From: Lacipirellula limnantheis
GTDB taxonomy: Bacteria > Planctomycetota > Planctomycetia > Pirellulales > Lacipirellulaceae
NCBI RefSeq assembly: GCF_007746075.1
Contig: NZ_CP036339.1
Location: 2,056,885 to 2,120,884 of the forward strand
Length of the DNA: 64,000 nt
Direction: 5' to 3'
A program made the translations under genes and the position numbers. Under the pieces are notes generated by a model. It saw nothing but the letters and a program-made list of their open reading frames with translations. It was not told the DNA's origin and made no database searches. Shown here piece after piece: positions 54,372 through 63,312 of this stretch (positions are counted from its first letter, which is position 1; every line of letters starts with the position of its first letter).

Positions 54372-57300
54372 ATGTTTCGCCTCCCGACCTTTCGACTCCG
54401 CCGCGCCTCCCGCCGCAACGCTCCGCGCCGCAGCGCCCCGCGCCGCGCCCGCGTCGCGCGCACCAGCCGCAGCCGCCCGGCCCGCCGCGCGCGGCTCCTC
54501 ACCCGCCGTGCCAAGCTGAACGCCGCCCGCCGCCCCCGCCGCGGCGTCCTCCTGCTAGTGGTCCTCAGCCTGCTGGTCCTGTTCCTGATGGTCGGCACCG
54601 CGTTCGTGATCACGGCCAAGCAGTCCGAAAAGGCCGCCAAGAGCGCGATGAAGGCCACCGTCCGCATCGCCGGCGAAGCCGCGCAAGCCGACCTCCTCGA
54701 CGAGGTCCTCCTCCAAATCGTCCGCGACACGAACAACCCCTACAGCAGCCTCCGCTTCCACTCGCTGCTGGGGGATATGTACGGGAATGATGGGCTGAAG
54801 GGGGTGGTTGTCGCTGGTTCCTCGGCCTGGGCAGGCGGCATGGCTAGTAACTTTACTGGCGGCCAGATGCTTGAATTTCAAGTCTCGACCGCTGCCAACA
54901 CGCTGCGGGATCTCTACGGCAATACCGTCGACGCCTCGGGCGCTCCGCTCGCCTTCTCCAATCTCGACAACGCCTACAACGGTCAGGTCCTCACCTTCCT
55001 CAGCGGCATCGCCAAGGGACGCAGCACGCGCATCGTCGGGTTCCTCCCGCCCAATACGTTTCGTGTGATGAACGTGCAGCTTGAAGATGGCACGATCATC
55101 ACCGATCCAACGCTGCTATCCAACGCCGCCAATCCCACGCGCGTCCTCATCAACGGCCGCCCCTTCAGCGGCACCGGCGTCGGCTTCAATCCGTGGGCAA
55201 TCGATTCGAACACCGCGAAAGTCCCGAAGCTCAGCGCACAGGAGACCCTCACCGGCGGCCTCGGCCCCTTCCCGCTCGCCCTCATGCCGAACGCGGCCTT
55301 CCAGCTGACCGGTCCCGCGACGGGGTCGTCGCTGGTCAACATCACGCTCCCCGGCACGCCTCCGCCCAGCGCCACGCTTCCGCATCGCGACTACTACTTC
55401 CGTCCGACGACCACGGCGTTCTTCGATTACGCCGGCCGCGGCGGCGCCAACGAAGGCTACGATGCGCCCGATTTCCAAAACATGGCGCTCGCCTACCTGC
55501 CGGCGACGCAACTCATTGAAACTGCGTTACCAGACGTCACGGTAGGGACGCTTCCGTCCGCCCTGTCGCTCGCCGGAGCGACAGGCGCCAGCGCGATGGT
55601 GATCCCTTCATGGCACCGTCCAGACTTAATCAACTACTGGGCCAATCAAACCCCGTTCGCGAGCGGCCCCGATCTCCGGGGCTCGACGCTGGCTACTCCT
55701 CCGGGCGCTGCGCTCCTCCGCCGCATCCTCCTCCGCCCCAACTGGATCGATCACCCCAATTTCACCGGCAGCAATCCCGAATTCGCTGCGATTTCCGCTG
55801 GTCAGCCCGGCCAAAAGCTCGCCCGCATGGTCTACGGCCCCTGGGACGTCGACAACGACAACGACGGCTTCCGCGACAGCGTCTGGGTCGACGTCGGCCT
55901 GCCGGTAATGGCCGGCCCTAACGGCAAGCTGGTCAAGCCCCTTGTCGCCATGCTCATCACCGATATGGACAGCCGCGCCAACGCTAACGCGGCCGGATCG
56001 TGCGATCTGGCCGCCGCCTGGGGCCCGGCTGGTTTGACGGGCATGCCTCCCGGCTCTGGCCAGCGCCTCGCCTCCCCGACGGTCACCTCCGATTTGATGC
56101 CCCACGGCCAAGGTTTCGGTCCCGCCGACGTCAGCCTGGAGCAGGTCATCGGCCGGAACGACTTTCAGACCATGCTCGTCGGCAAGACAGTCGGCGGACA
56201 GGACGTACCTGGTCGGTACGGCCACGCTAACGGGACTTCGGTCCGACCCGGATCGCCCAACACCTACGATTTACTCGCTCAGATTCAGTTTTTTGGTTGG
56301 CCCGCCAAACCCAACGTTCGCTCGAGTTTCGGCACGCCGTCCGACTTGCGCGCTCGCTATGGCCTCGGCGTCAATGCCTACGGTCAGCCAGCCTTCGACG
56401 CGACGCTCAGCAAGGAAGTCAGCGCGATGAACAACGGGCAGGATCCGGGGCTGCTCATGGACTCGCCCTATGAACTGAATCTCTCGCAGAAATCCGCGGC
56501 CGGCGTCCAAGGCTACGCAGCCAGCGGCTACGGCAACGCCGCCGATGCGCCATTCTCGGTCGCCGAGATGGAGCGTCTCCTACGGCCGTTCGACGCCGAC
56601 GCCGGCGCCCTGCCCAGCCGCATGGCCCTCCTATCGGGAGTCTTAAATACGACCAATCCCCAAGATTTCGCGGCCCGCAACAAGATCACCAGCGACAGCT
56701 TCGATCTGCCGACGCCTAACATTTCGCTCCCCCACGAAATGGCGGAAGAGCAAACGATGTATTCGACCGATCCTCGCTTTCGGCGCCCGCCGCGCACTGC
56801 CGCCGAGCTGGTCGAAATGCGTGTCCGCAAGGCCCTGAACTTGCCGCCATTCCCGCTGCCGGTGACCGGTCCGAACGTCCTGAAGTACCGTAACGCGATG
56901 CGCACGCTAGTGGCCCCCGAACTGGTCAACGGTTCGCGGCTCAACGTCAATCGCCCCATAGGCAACGGCTACGACGATCAGACGGCGCCCGGCAATCCCG
57001 GTTACGGCGTCGTCGACGAACCGGGCGAAGAGCAGTCGACCCCGCGCCCGATCTGGCAAGCGACCGATGCGACGATGGCCCGCGCGTCGGGCTTTAACGC
57101 CAACTTCCCGGCGTATGCCACGGAGTACCCCCTCGATCCCTCCAGTCCAGATCCCAATAACCCCAATTACTTGCCGGCCCGCCAGGTCGATCATCGCCAG
57201 CTGCTGGCGCGTCATCTCTACGTCTTGGCGCTCACCACCGCGGCCGAGGCCGACTACGACGGCACGCGCACGGCCGACAAGCAGCTCGCCCAGCGCATTG

Positions 57301-60173
57301 CCCAGTGGGCGATCAACGTCGTTGACTTCCGCGACGCCGACAACATCATGACGCCGTTCGAATACGACCTGAATCCGTTCGACGGCTGGGACGTCAACGG
57401 CTGGCTCGGCGACAAGTCTCCGGGGCCGGACGGACTCGTCGGTACTAACGACGACGTTACCGAGACGCCAGCCGACGACGCCGAAAACTATCGCGGGCTC
57501 GTTTGGGGCGCCGAGCGCCCCGAGCTCCTGATGACCGAGACGCTGGCGTGGCACGACCGCAACACCACCGACGAAGCCGACGAAGATCCCAATCAGGGAG
57601 AAACCCAGGCGACGACCACGGATCGACCGATCCCCGACCCCGACTTCGACCAGCTCTATCGCCCCCGCGGCGCATTCTTTTTGGAACTTTTCAATCCTTG
57701 GCCGTCGACGCTGGCGCCGAGTCTCGATACGCATGCCGCCAACAATCAAGGTCAGGATTACGGCGTCAACCTCGCCGCCGTCGATCAACGCACGGGCAAC
57801 TCGGGCGTGTGGCGCGTGATCGTCACTCGCGACGTCGACCCGTCGAAGGATCCCGATGACCCCGTGAAGGCGAATCAACCCACGGCGATTGATCGTTCGA
57901 TTTACTTCACTGAGAAAGATCCCGGCTTGCCGGATGATGGCGTTGCCTTTTTCAAGCATCCGCGGGACCCGGCGGCGCCTGCGGTGCGACCGGGACGCTA
58001 CATGGTCGTCGGTTCCGGCAAGGAAGACGACAATGAGAAGGGCGTTTACGTTAATCAACTGGGGCAACGCCTCGACCAGACCCCCTCGCAGCGTCCGCGC
58101 AAGCCGCTCCGGCGGATTGAGCTCGATACCACCAACAGCCCTCATGCCGTTCGCTTGATCGATAACGTCACGGCGGACGATGCCGTCGCGCAGAACAGCC
58201 AGACCGGGACGCCCTATCGCCTGGAGGCCCCGTCCGAGCAGGAAGCTGGCAACATCGTCGCGCCGGTCGACGGCAATCAGGGGCAGTCGGTCACCGACGT
58301 CGCCGTGATCAATGGCGTCGGCAACGGCGATCGGCGTCGCTTCACGTTGTCGGAGCCTGCCACGGGCTATCCCAGTCGCGTCGGCAACGTTCAGTTCGTT
58401 CCCTTCACCAACGCCCGCGGCAGCAAGAATGACCCCAGCGAGGAAGGACAGTACTGCCAAGGCGCTGATCCGAATACCCCGAAGGCGATCGACACGCCGC
58501 TGGACGACGGCGATCCCGAACTGATGAAGCTGGGGACCGACTTCAATCGAGGTCGGCGTCTGTTCCTGCAACGGCTCGCCAACCCGCTGCTGCCCCACGA
58601 TGCGACGACCAATCCCTATCTCACCGTCGACGACACGCAGGCTTACATCACCGTCTTCAACGGGCGGCTCAGTTCAACGCAGCAAGAACTCGGCGATCGC
58701 AACACGGTGGTCCGCAGCGGCTTTTCGGGCGTCGAACGCGGCTACGGGGCGCGCAACCAGCAGGCCGATCGCGACCTTTGGAAGACGCGAGCTCAAGATA
58801 CGCAAACCTTCACTGACAAGGACACGAAGCGTCAAGCGATCAACGCCGATCCGATCTACTCGCTGTCGCGCATCCCGCAGACCACGCTCGGCTTCCTGAA
58901 TAGCCCCTACATGAAGGCGGCCGAAGGTAATGCGGTTACCAAGCGCCTTCAACCAGAGCAACCGTTTCCGTGGCTCACTTGGAACAATCGCCCCTATGTC
59001 AGCGGCAATGAACTAATGCTCGTGCCGCGGCATCGATCGTCGCAACTGCTGCGATACTTCCGCTCGGCCGAAAACCCGTCTGGCGCGTGGAACCAATACG
59101 ATCCGGCCGATCCTGACAATCCGAAGCAGCAGCTGGCGAACAAGAATTTCCAGCCCAAGCCCTTCAGCCATCTGGAGAATTTCTTCTCCACCGAGGGCGC
59201 TGCGCCGGTCGCCGGCGTGCCGCTCCACCTCTATCGCATGCTCGATTTGATCGAGACTCCGTCTCTGTTTGCCGGAACGGAGACCTGGTTGAACCCGGCC
59301 AATTTTTCGACTAGCGGCGGCGGCGGTACGGCGACGCCCTTGACCGGAGCAACCGATCCCCGCGTCAATCTTCTGGCGCCCTTTAACCGCATCTCCGAGT
59401 TCCGCGATCCGGGCCGCATCAACGTCAATACCGTCTCGGAGCGCGACTCAGCGTTTCCGACGCGAACCGTCTGGGACGGCATCTTCCATGGCCGCACGTC
59501 GCGCAGCGGCGGCAGCGATTCGAAGACCCACCCCGGCCCCGCGCTGGAGGAATGGGTCGCCTCCCGCCGCGGCTATGGCGCGAACACGGCGCCCGCCGCC
59601 ACACTGAACGCCAACATTCCGACGATGTTTGCCAATCCGCTGCGGGCCGCTGACGCGGGAGACCTGGTGCCGATCCCGGGCATGATGCGCGCGGGCGTCG
59701 ACTGCACGCTCCTGCGCAGCCTGAGCGGTACGGCCGGGGCGGCTGCCGCGCCTAGCGGCGAGCCTCTCTTTAGCGCCGACATGATCGGCAACGGCAACGA
59801 TCATCGCAATTCGCAGCGCAACGGTTTCTTCCGCTACCAGCCGATGGTGCGGCTGAACAACCTCGTCACCAACCGCTCGAACGTCTACGCCGTCTGGATC
59901 ACCATCGGCTTTTTCGAGGTCGAGGAAGCTCCTGACTACGCCCAGTTCCGCACCGACAACGGCGGTCTGCCGGACAATCCTGAGGTGAAGGCCCTCTACA
60001 ACCGCGTCTATCCTGACGGCTACCAGTTTGGTCGCGAGGATGGCGTCGACGTTGGCAACACCCGCCGCCTCCGCGGGTTCTACATGATCGACCGCACGAT
60101 GATGGCCGGCTACGAGCCGGGCGCCGACCACAATGTGGAGAACGTCGTCCGCCTCCGCCGCCGCATCGAGTGA
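54372..60173 (+). CDS. giant GspK-like pseudopilin (1,933 residues)
   Basis: The start at 54372 (MFRLPTFRLRR) follows from the preceding gene and codon use; an in-frame ATG at 54102 lies inside the PilV-like gene. A 58-residue, extremely arginine-rich leader precedes RRGVLLLVVLSLLVLFLMVGTAFV. Like GspK, the mature N-terminus lacks the Glu at position 5. GspK is normally about 300-330 residues, so this is some six times longer. The rest is probably extracytoplasmic, with aspartate-rich stretches that could bind calcium (DNDNDGFRDSVWVDVGLP near residue 497; DVNGWLGDKSPGPDGLVGTNDD near 1010) and a C-terminal block (YAVWITIGFFEVEEAPD) recalling GspK. The whole frame is open, without repeats. It would sit at the tip of the pseudopilus. 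Confidence 0.75.
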   Translation: MFRLPTFRLRRASRRNAPRRSAPRRARVARTSRSRPARRARLLTRRAKLNAARRPRRGVLLLVVLSLLVLFLMVGTAFVITAKQSEKAAKSAMKATVRIAGEAAQADLLDEVLLQIVRDTNNPYSSLRFHSLLGDMYGNDGLKGVVVAGSSAWAGGMASNFTGGQMLEFQVSTAANTLRDLYGNTVDASGAPLAFSNLDNAYNGQVLTFLSGIAKGRSTRIVGFLPPNTFRVMNVQLEDGTIITDPTLLSNAANPTRVLINGRPFSGTGVGFNPWAIDSNTAKVPKLSAQETLTGGLGPFPLALMPNAAFQLTGPATGSSLVNITLPGTPPPSATLPHRDYYFRPTTTAFFDYAGRGGANEGYDAPDFQNMALAYLPATQLIETALPDVTVGTLPSALSLAGATGASAMVIPSWHRPDLINYWANQTPFASGPDLRGSTLATPPGAALLRRILLRPNWIDHPNFTGSNPEFAAISAGQPGQKLARMVYGPWDVDNDNDGFRDSVWVDVGLPVMAGPNGKLVKPLVAMLITDMDSRANANAAGSCDLAAAWGPAGLTGMPPGSGQRLASPTVTSDLMPHGQGFGPADVSLEQVIGRNDFQTMLVGKTVGGQDVPGRYGHANGTSVRPGSPNTYDLLAQIQFFGWPAKPNVRSSFGTPSDLRARYGLGVNAYGQPAFDATLSKEVSAMNNGQDPGLLMDSPYELNLSQKSAAGVQGYAASGYGNAADAPFSVAEMERLLRPFDADAGALPSRMALLSGVLNTTNPQDFAARNKITSDSFDLPTPNISLPHEMAEEQTMYSTDPRFRRPPRTAAELVEMRVRKALNLPPFPLPVTGPNVLKYRNAMRTLVAPELVNGSRLNVNRPIGNGYDDQTAPGNPGYGVVDEPGEEQSTPRPIWQATDATMARASGFNANFPAYATEYPLDPSSPDPNNPNYLPARQVDHRQLLARHLYVLALTTAAEADYDGTRTADKQLAQRIAQWAINVVDFRDADNIMTPFEYDLNPFDGWDVNGWLGDKSPGPDGLVGTNDDVTETPADDAENYRGLVWGAERPELLMTETLAWHDRNTTDEADEDPNQGETQATTTDRPIPDPDFDQLYRPRGAFFLELFNPWPSTLAPSLDTHAANNQGQDYGVNLAAVDQRTGNSGVWRVIVTRDVDPSKDPDDPVKANQPTAIDRSIYFTEKDPGLPDDGVAFFKHPRDPAAPAVRPGRYMVVGSGKEDDNEKGVYVNQLGQRLDQTPSQRPRKPLRRIELDTTNSPHAVRLIDNVTADDAVAQNSQTGTPYRLEAPSEQEAGNIVAPVDGNQGQSVTDVAVINGVGNGDRRRFTLSEPATGYPSRVGNVQFVPFTNARGSKNDPSEEGQYCQGADPNTPKAIDTPLDDGDPELMKLGTDFNRGRRLFLQRLANPLLPHDATTNPYLTVDDTQAYITVFNGRLSSTQQELGDRNTVVRSGFSGVERGYGARNQQADRDLWKTRAQDTQTFTDKDTKRQAINADPIYSLSRIPQTTLGFLNSPYMKAAEGNAVTKRLQPEQPFPWLTWNNRPYVSGNELMLVPRHRSSQLLRYFRSAENPSGAWNQYDPADPDNPKQQLANKNFQPKPFSHLENFFSTEGAAPVAGVPLHLYRMLDLIETPSLFAGTETWLNPANFSTSGGGGTATPLTGATDPRVNLLAPFNRISEFRDPGRINVNTVSERDSAFPTRTVWDGIFHGRTSRSGGSDSKTHPGPALEEWVASRRGYGANTAPAATLNANIPTMFANPLRAADAGDLVPIPGMMRAGVDCTLLRSLSGTAGAAAAPSGEPLFSADMIGNGNDHRNSQRNGFFRYQPMVRLNNLVTNRSNVYAVWITIGFFEVEEAPDYAQFRTDNGGLPDNPEVKALYNRVYPDGYQFGREDGVDVGNTRRLRGFYMIDRTMMAGYEPGADHNVENVVRLRRRIE

Positions 60174-60717
60174 GCGCAGGAAAGAGGACAGAGGTCAGAG
60201 GTCGGAGGTCAGAAGATAGTTGGCCCTAATCCCCTGACCTCCTCGCTCTGCAGATATACATCCGTTCACAATTCCGCCGACTTTTGTGTAGCAATTGGCC
60301 ACCAACTCTGAAACAATCACCATGCGAGCCCCGAGCATCAGCTCGGGGTTTCCCCCGACCCCTCCCCGAGTTTCGTCCGCCCCCAAGTGACAAAACCCCA
60401 CCCCGCCGGCCAGCGAAAAAGAGGCCCAATTTCCGGCACTTTTTGCGTGGCGCGCGGCGCAGGCGGACCAAAACCGGTCAGTTAGGTCACCAAGAATCAA
60501 CTTTCGCGTTCGGACAAAACAGATCCCCAATTGACGGCAATCACGCAACTCACGCCGATTGAGCACCCCCGCCTTCAGGCCGGGCCGACCCAACAATCCG
60601 CTGGCAGTTTTCCCATTTTCCAACGATCATAGACCATACGGAACGAGGACCGCGGCGCCGGCGCAGCTGGGCGCCGACCGCCCCGTGCGGCGACCACTTG
60701 AAGAGGCAACGACGACC
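60174..60717. other. intergenic region with heptad repeat and hairpin
   Basis: Heptad units of the type GAGGTCA/GAGGTCG occur at about 60187-60213, with the inverted unit CTGACCTC at 60233-60242. A stem CCCCGAGC-ATCA-GCTCGGGG at 60329-60348, followed by TTT, could terminate the pseudopilin operon. The rest has no supported gene. Confidence 0.55.
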
Positions 60718-62691
60718 ATGAGCAACCACGACCTGCGGCCAACGATCTCGCGACACCGAACGACAATTCTGCCATGGGCGTTTGCCGCGACGCTGCTGCT
60801 GCTGCTGCTGACGCCGCCTGAACTGCGGGCCGACGTCGTCGGCGAAGGTGATTTCTCCGTCGCCGGCGTCATCGGTCCGCTCCCCATCGACGGCGGCATC
60901 GTCGCGGGCGACATCGTCATTGGCGGGACGGGGTTGTCGGCGGATCCGTTCTACACCTTCGGGCGGATGACGATCGACGTTCCGGCGTTTACAGACCCGC
61001 TCGTCTCGACGAACGGCACGATCGGGTTCAATGAAGACGGCATCGGCGAAGTCGTCGTTGCGGGGTTCCTATCGGAGTGGCAGATTGAGGAAATTCTCAC
61101 CGTTGGGTCCAGCGGACAGGGCTTTCTAACAATTAGCGGCGGCGCGTTGATCCGCACCAACCTCGACGGCACGTCGACCGACCCCGACGGCGTCGTTGGC
61201 GAACTGCTCGGCTCGCAGGGCTGGGTCAATATCAGCGGCCTCGGTTCGCTGATGCAGAATTACGACCTGATTGTCGGCCATCGCGGCACTGGCTCGATCA
61301 ACGTGTCGGGCGGCGCCCGGCTGCAAACGCTCAACGAGGCCATCCTCGGCGAAGAGTCGCGCACCGTCAGCGGAACCCTCGCGATCGGCACGGGCGCCGT
61401 GACGGTCACCGGGACAGGTTCGCGCTGGGCGGTGACCAAGTCGATCGTCGTGGGCCAAGAGGGACGTGGCGAGATTCAAGCCCTGGCGGGCGGCATGATC
61501 CATGCGGAGGAGGATATCATCCTCGGCGAGCTAAACACGACTTCGACGACAATTCCCGCAGTCTACTCGAAGGCCATTGTCTCGGGGCCGAACTCGCTCC
61601 TTTGGGCTGAGGAGTCGATCGTCGTTTCGGCGGCGAACACCAATGCCGAGACGCAGGTTTACGTCCAGGATCTCGGCATCATGCGGGCCGACATCGACAT
61701 CACCATCGGCGAGCGCGGCTTCATCAACCTCATCGGCGGTACGCTCCTTACCCCGAAGATCACCTCGGAAGGCGTGATCCGCGGCACCGGCACCGTCAAC
61801 GGCGCGGTCATCAACAATGGCGACATTCGTAACGCGGCCTCTATTGCCAATGTTCGCGAGATCACGCTGTTCAACGGCGTCGTGACGAACAATGACAACA
61901 TCGAGTCGGTCGGCGGCGAAATGGAGTTCAAAGGCAACGTTACCAACACCAGTCCCAACGGCGACATCTACGGCAAGGACGCGATCTTCCGCTTCCTCGG
62001 CCCCGCCGGGCTGGTCAACAACGGTCGGCTGACATTCGACAACACGCTCGTCGAGTCGACCGTCTTCACCAACAACGCGGCCCTGGCCGTGGTGGCGAAC
62101 GACACGTCGACCATCCTCGGCGACATTACCCTGAGCAGTTCCAGCATCCTGGAGATGGAACTCGGCGACGACTACAGTCAGCTCTGGGTCACCGGCAACG
62201 CGAACATCGGCGGCACGCTCGAATTGTCGCTGGCGCCCAACTACGCTCCGCGCACCGGCGACTCGTTTGAAATCCTGCGCAGCGACGCGCTGGCGGGCAC
62301 CTTCTCGCTGGAAGTCTTGACCGGCAATCCTGGGTTGCTCTGGGACGTTAGCTACGTGAACGATAGCGTGTTCGTCACCTTTGGAGCAGTCGCGCCGCCC
62401 GGGATGGGCGCCGACTTCAATGGCGACAACATCGTCGACGCGAACGACTTGGCGATCTGGCAGACGAACTTCGGCGTCGGCTCGAATCCCCCGCCGGCGG
62501 CCACGCAGGCCCAGGGCGACGCCAATGGCGACGGCGTCATTGACGGCGCCGATTTGCTCTTGATTCAACAGCAGTTCGGCGGGCCTCCGATTGCCTCCCC
62601 AGCGGTGGCCGCCGTGCCGGAACCAAGCTCGGTGCTGCTGGCGCTGGCCGCTTTCGGCTTGCCGCTGGCGGCCCGTCGCCGCCGGAGCTAG
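60718..62691 (+). CDS. large secreted passenger-type protein with dockerin and PEP-CTERM
   Basis: The 657-residue protein starts at 60718 with a signal peptide of about 40 residues (WAFAATLLLLLLTPPELRADV). Residues about 50-480 are repetitive beta-rich sequence with phrases such as LTVGSSGQGFLTISGGALI, DLIVGHRGTGSINVSGGARL, ITIGERGFINLIGGTLL, typical of beta-helix autotransporter-associated repeats. A compact domain follows (about 500-560), then a dockerin-like pair (DFNGDNIVDANDLAIW, DANGDGVIDGADLLLI) and a PEP-CTERM signal (VPEPSSVLLALAAFGLPLAARRRR). No catalytic motif. It probably forms an extended surface fibre. Confidence 0.82.
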   Translation: MSNHDLRPTISRHRTTILPWAFAATLLLLLLTPPELRADVVGEGDFSVAGVIGPLPIDGGIVAGDIVIGGTGLSADPFYTFGRMTIDVPAFTDPLVSTNGTIGFNEDGIGEVVVAGFLSEWQIEEILTVGSSGQGFLTISGGALIRTNLDGTSTDPDGVVGELLGSQGWVNISGLGSLMQNYDLIVGHRGTGSINVSGGARLQTLNEAILGEESRTVSGTLAIGTGAVTVTGTGSRWAVTKSIVVGQEGRGEIQALAGGMIHAEEDIILGELNTTSTTIPAVYSKAIVSGPNSLLWAEESIVVSAANTNAETQVYVQDLGIMRADIDITIGERGFINLIGGTLLTPKITSEGVIRGTGTVNGAVINNGDIRNAASIANVREITLFNGVVTNNDNIESVGGEMEFKGNVTNTSPNGDIYGKDAIFRFLGPAGLVNNGRLTFDNTLVESTVFTNNAALAVVANDTSTILGDITLSSSSILEMELGDDYSQLWVTGNANIGGTLELSLAPNYAPRTGDSFEILRSDALAGTFSLEVLTGNPGLLWDVSYVNDSVFVTFGAVAPPGMGADFNGDNIVDANDLAIWQTNFGVGSNPPPAATQAQGDANGDGVIDGADLLLIQQQFGGPPIASPAVAAVPEPSSVLLALAAFGLPLAARRRRS

Positions 62692-62723
62692 CGATCGGCG
62701 GCAGACGGCGGCCGGGTCGCGTT

Positions 62724-62737
62724 GCTATAGTTAGCGC
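62724..62737 (+). promoter_or_regulatory. possible extended -10 promoter directly before the tlpA-like gene
   Basis: TGCTATAGT (62723-62731) matches an extended -10 box and ends six bases before the ATG at 62738. No -35 box is visible. A leaderless transcript would be expected. Confidence 0.35.
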
Positions 62738-63283
62738 ATGGCAAACCGTGCAAAACTCGGCGACTACTTCGGCGTGATCCTGCTCGTGGCGGCGGTCGTC
62801 GGCGGTGCGCTCGTGCTGCTCACTTCTCCGCGCGGCGGCGAGAGCGAACTGAAGGTCGGCACGCTGATGCCGCCACTGAGCGTCGGCGGCTGGTTGAACC
62901 TTCCGCCGGGCGAAACGTTCAATCCTGTGGACAAAATCGTCGTCGTCGACCTCTGGGCGACTTGGTGCGGACCGTGCCGTGAGGAAATTCCGCGGCTCGC
63001 CAAGGTCGTCGAGCAGTACCGTCCCTTGGGGGTGGCGTTCGTCGGCTTGACGAGCGAATCGAAGCGAGACGTTCCCGTGATCGAGGAATTCTTGGCCAAG
63101 CGGCCAGAGTTTACATGGCCGGTCGGGTGGGGAGCGATGGAATTTTTCGATGCGTTGCCGATCGAAGGAATCCCGACGGTGCTGGTGTTCGGCCGCGACG
63201 GCAAGCTGCGCTGGTCGTCGGTCGGGGCAGGGGAGCCGGGCCTGGAGGCGGCGCTCGATGCGGCGCTCGCCGAGGCTGGTTAG
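62738..63283 (+). CDS. TlpA-like membrane-anchored thioredoxin
   Basis: The 181-residue protein has an N-terminal membrane anchor (about residues 10-28, YFGVILLVAAVVGGALVLL) followed by a periplasm-facing thioredoxin fold with redox pair Cys77-Gly-Pro-Cys80 (WATWCGPCREE) and the cis-proline segment GIPTVLVFGRDG. Such proteins reduce disulfides, often for cytochrome c maturation or envelope protein folding. No partner gene is adjacent; the upstream gene is a surface protein. Confidence 0.9.
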   Translation: MANRAKLGDYFGVILLVAAVVGGALVLLTSPRGGESELKVGTLMPPLSVGGWLNLPPGETFNPVDKIVVVDLWATWCGPCREEIPRLAKVVEQYRPLGVAFVGLTSESKRDVPVIEEFLAKRPEFTWPVGWGAMEFFDALPIEGIPTVLVFGRDGKLRWSSVGAGEPGLEAALDAALAEAG

Positions 63284-63312
63284 AAGCTTCATTCCCCGCA
63301 GCGCGTGACGGA

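Noticed and set aside
56907-58598. Minus-strand open frame of 563 codons
   Set aside because: It is opposite the giant GspK-like gene, whose frame is open for 1,933 codons; no domains in the antisense product.
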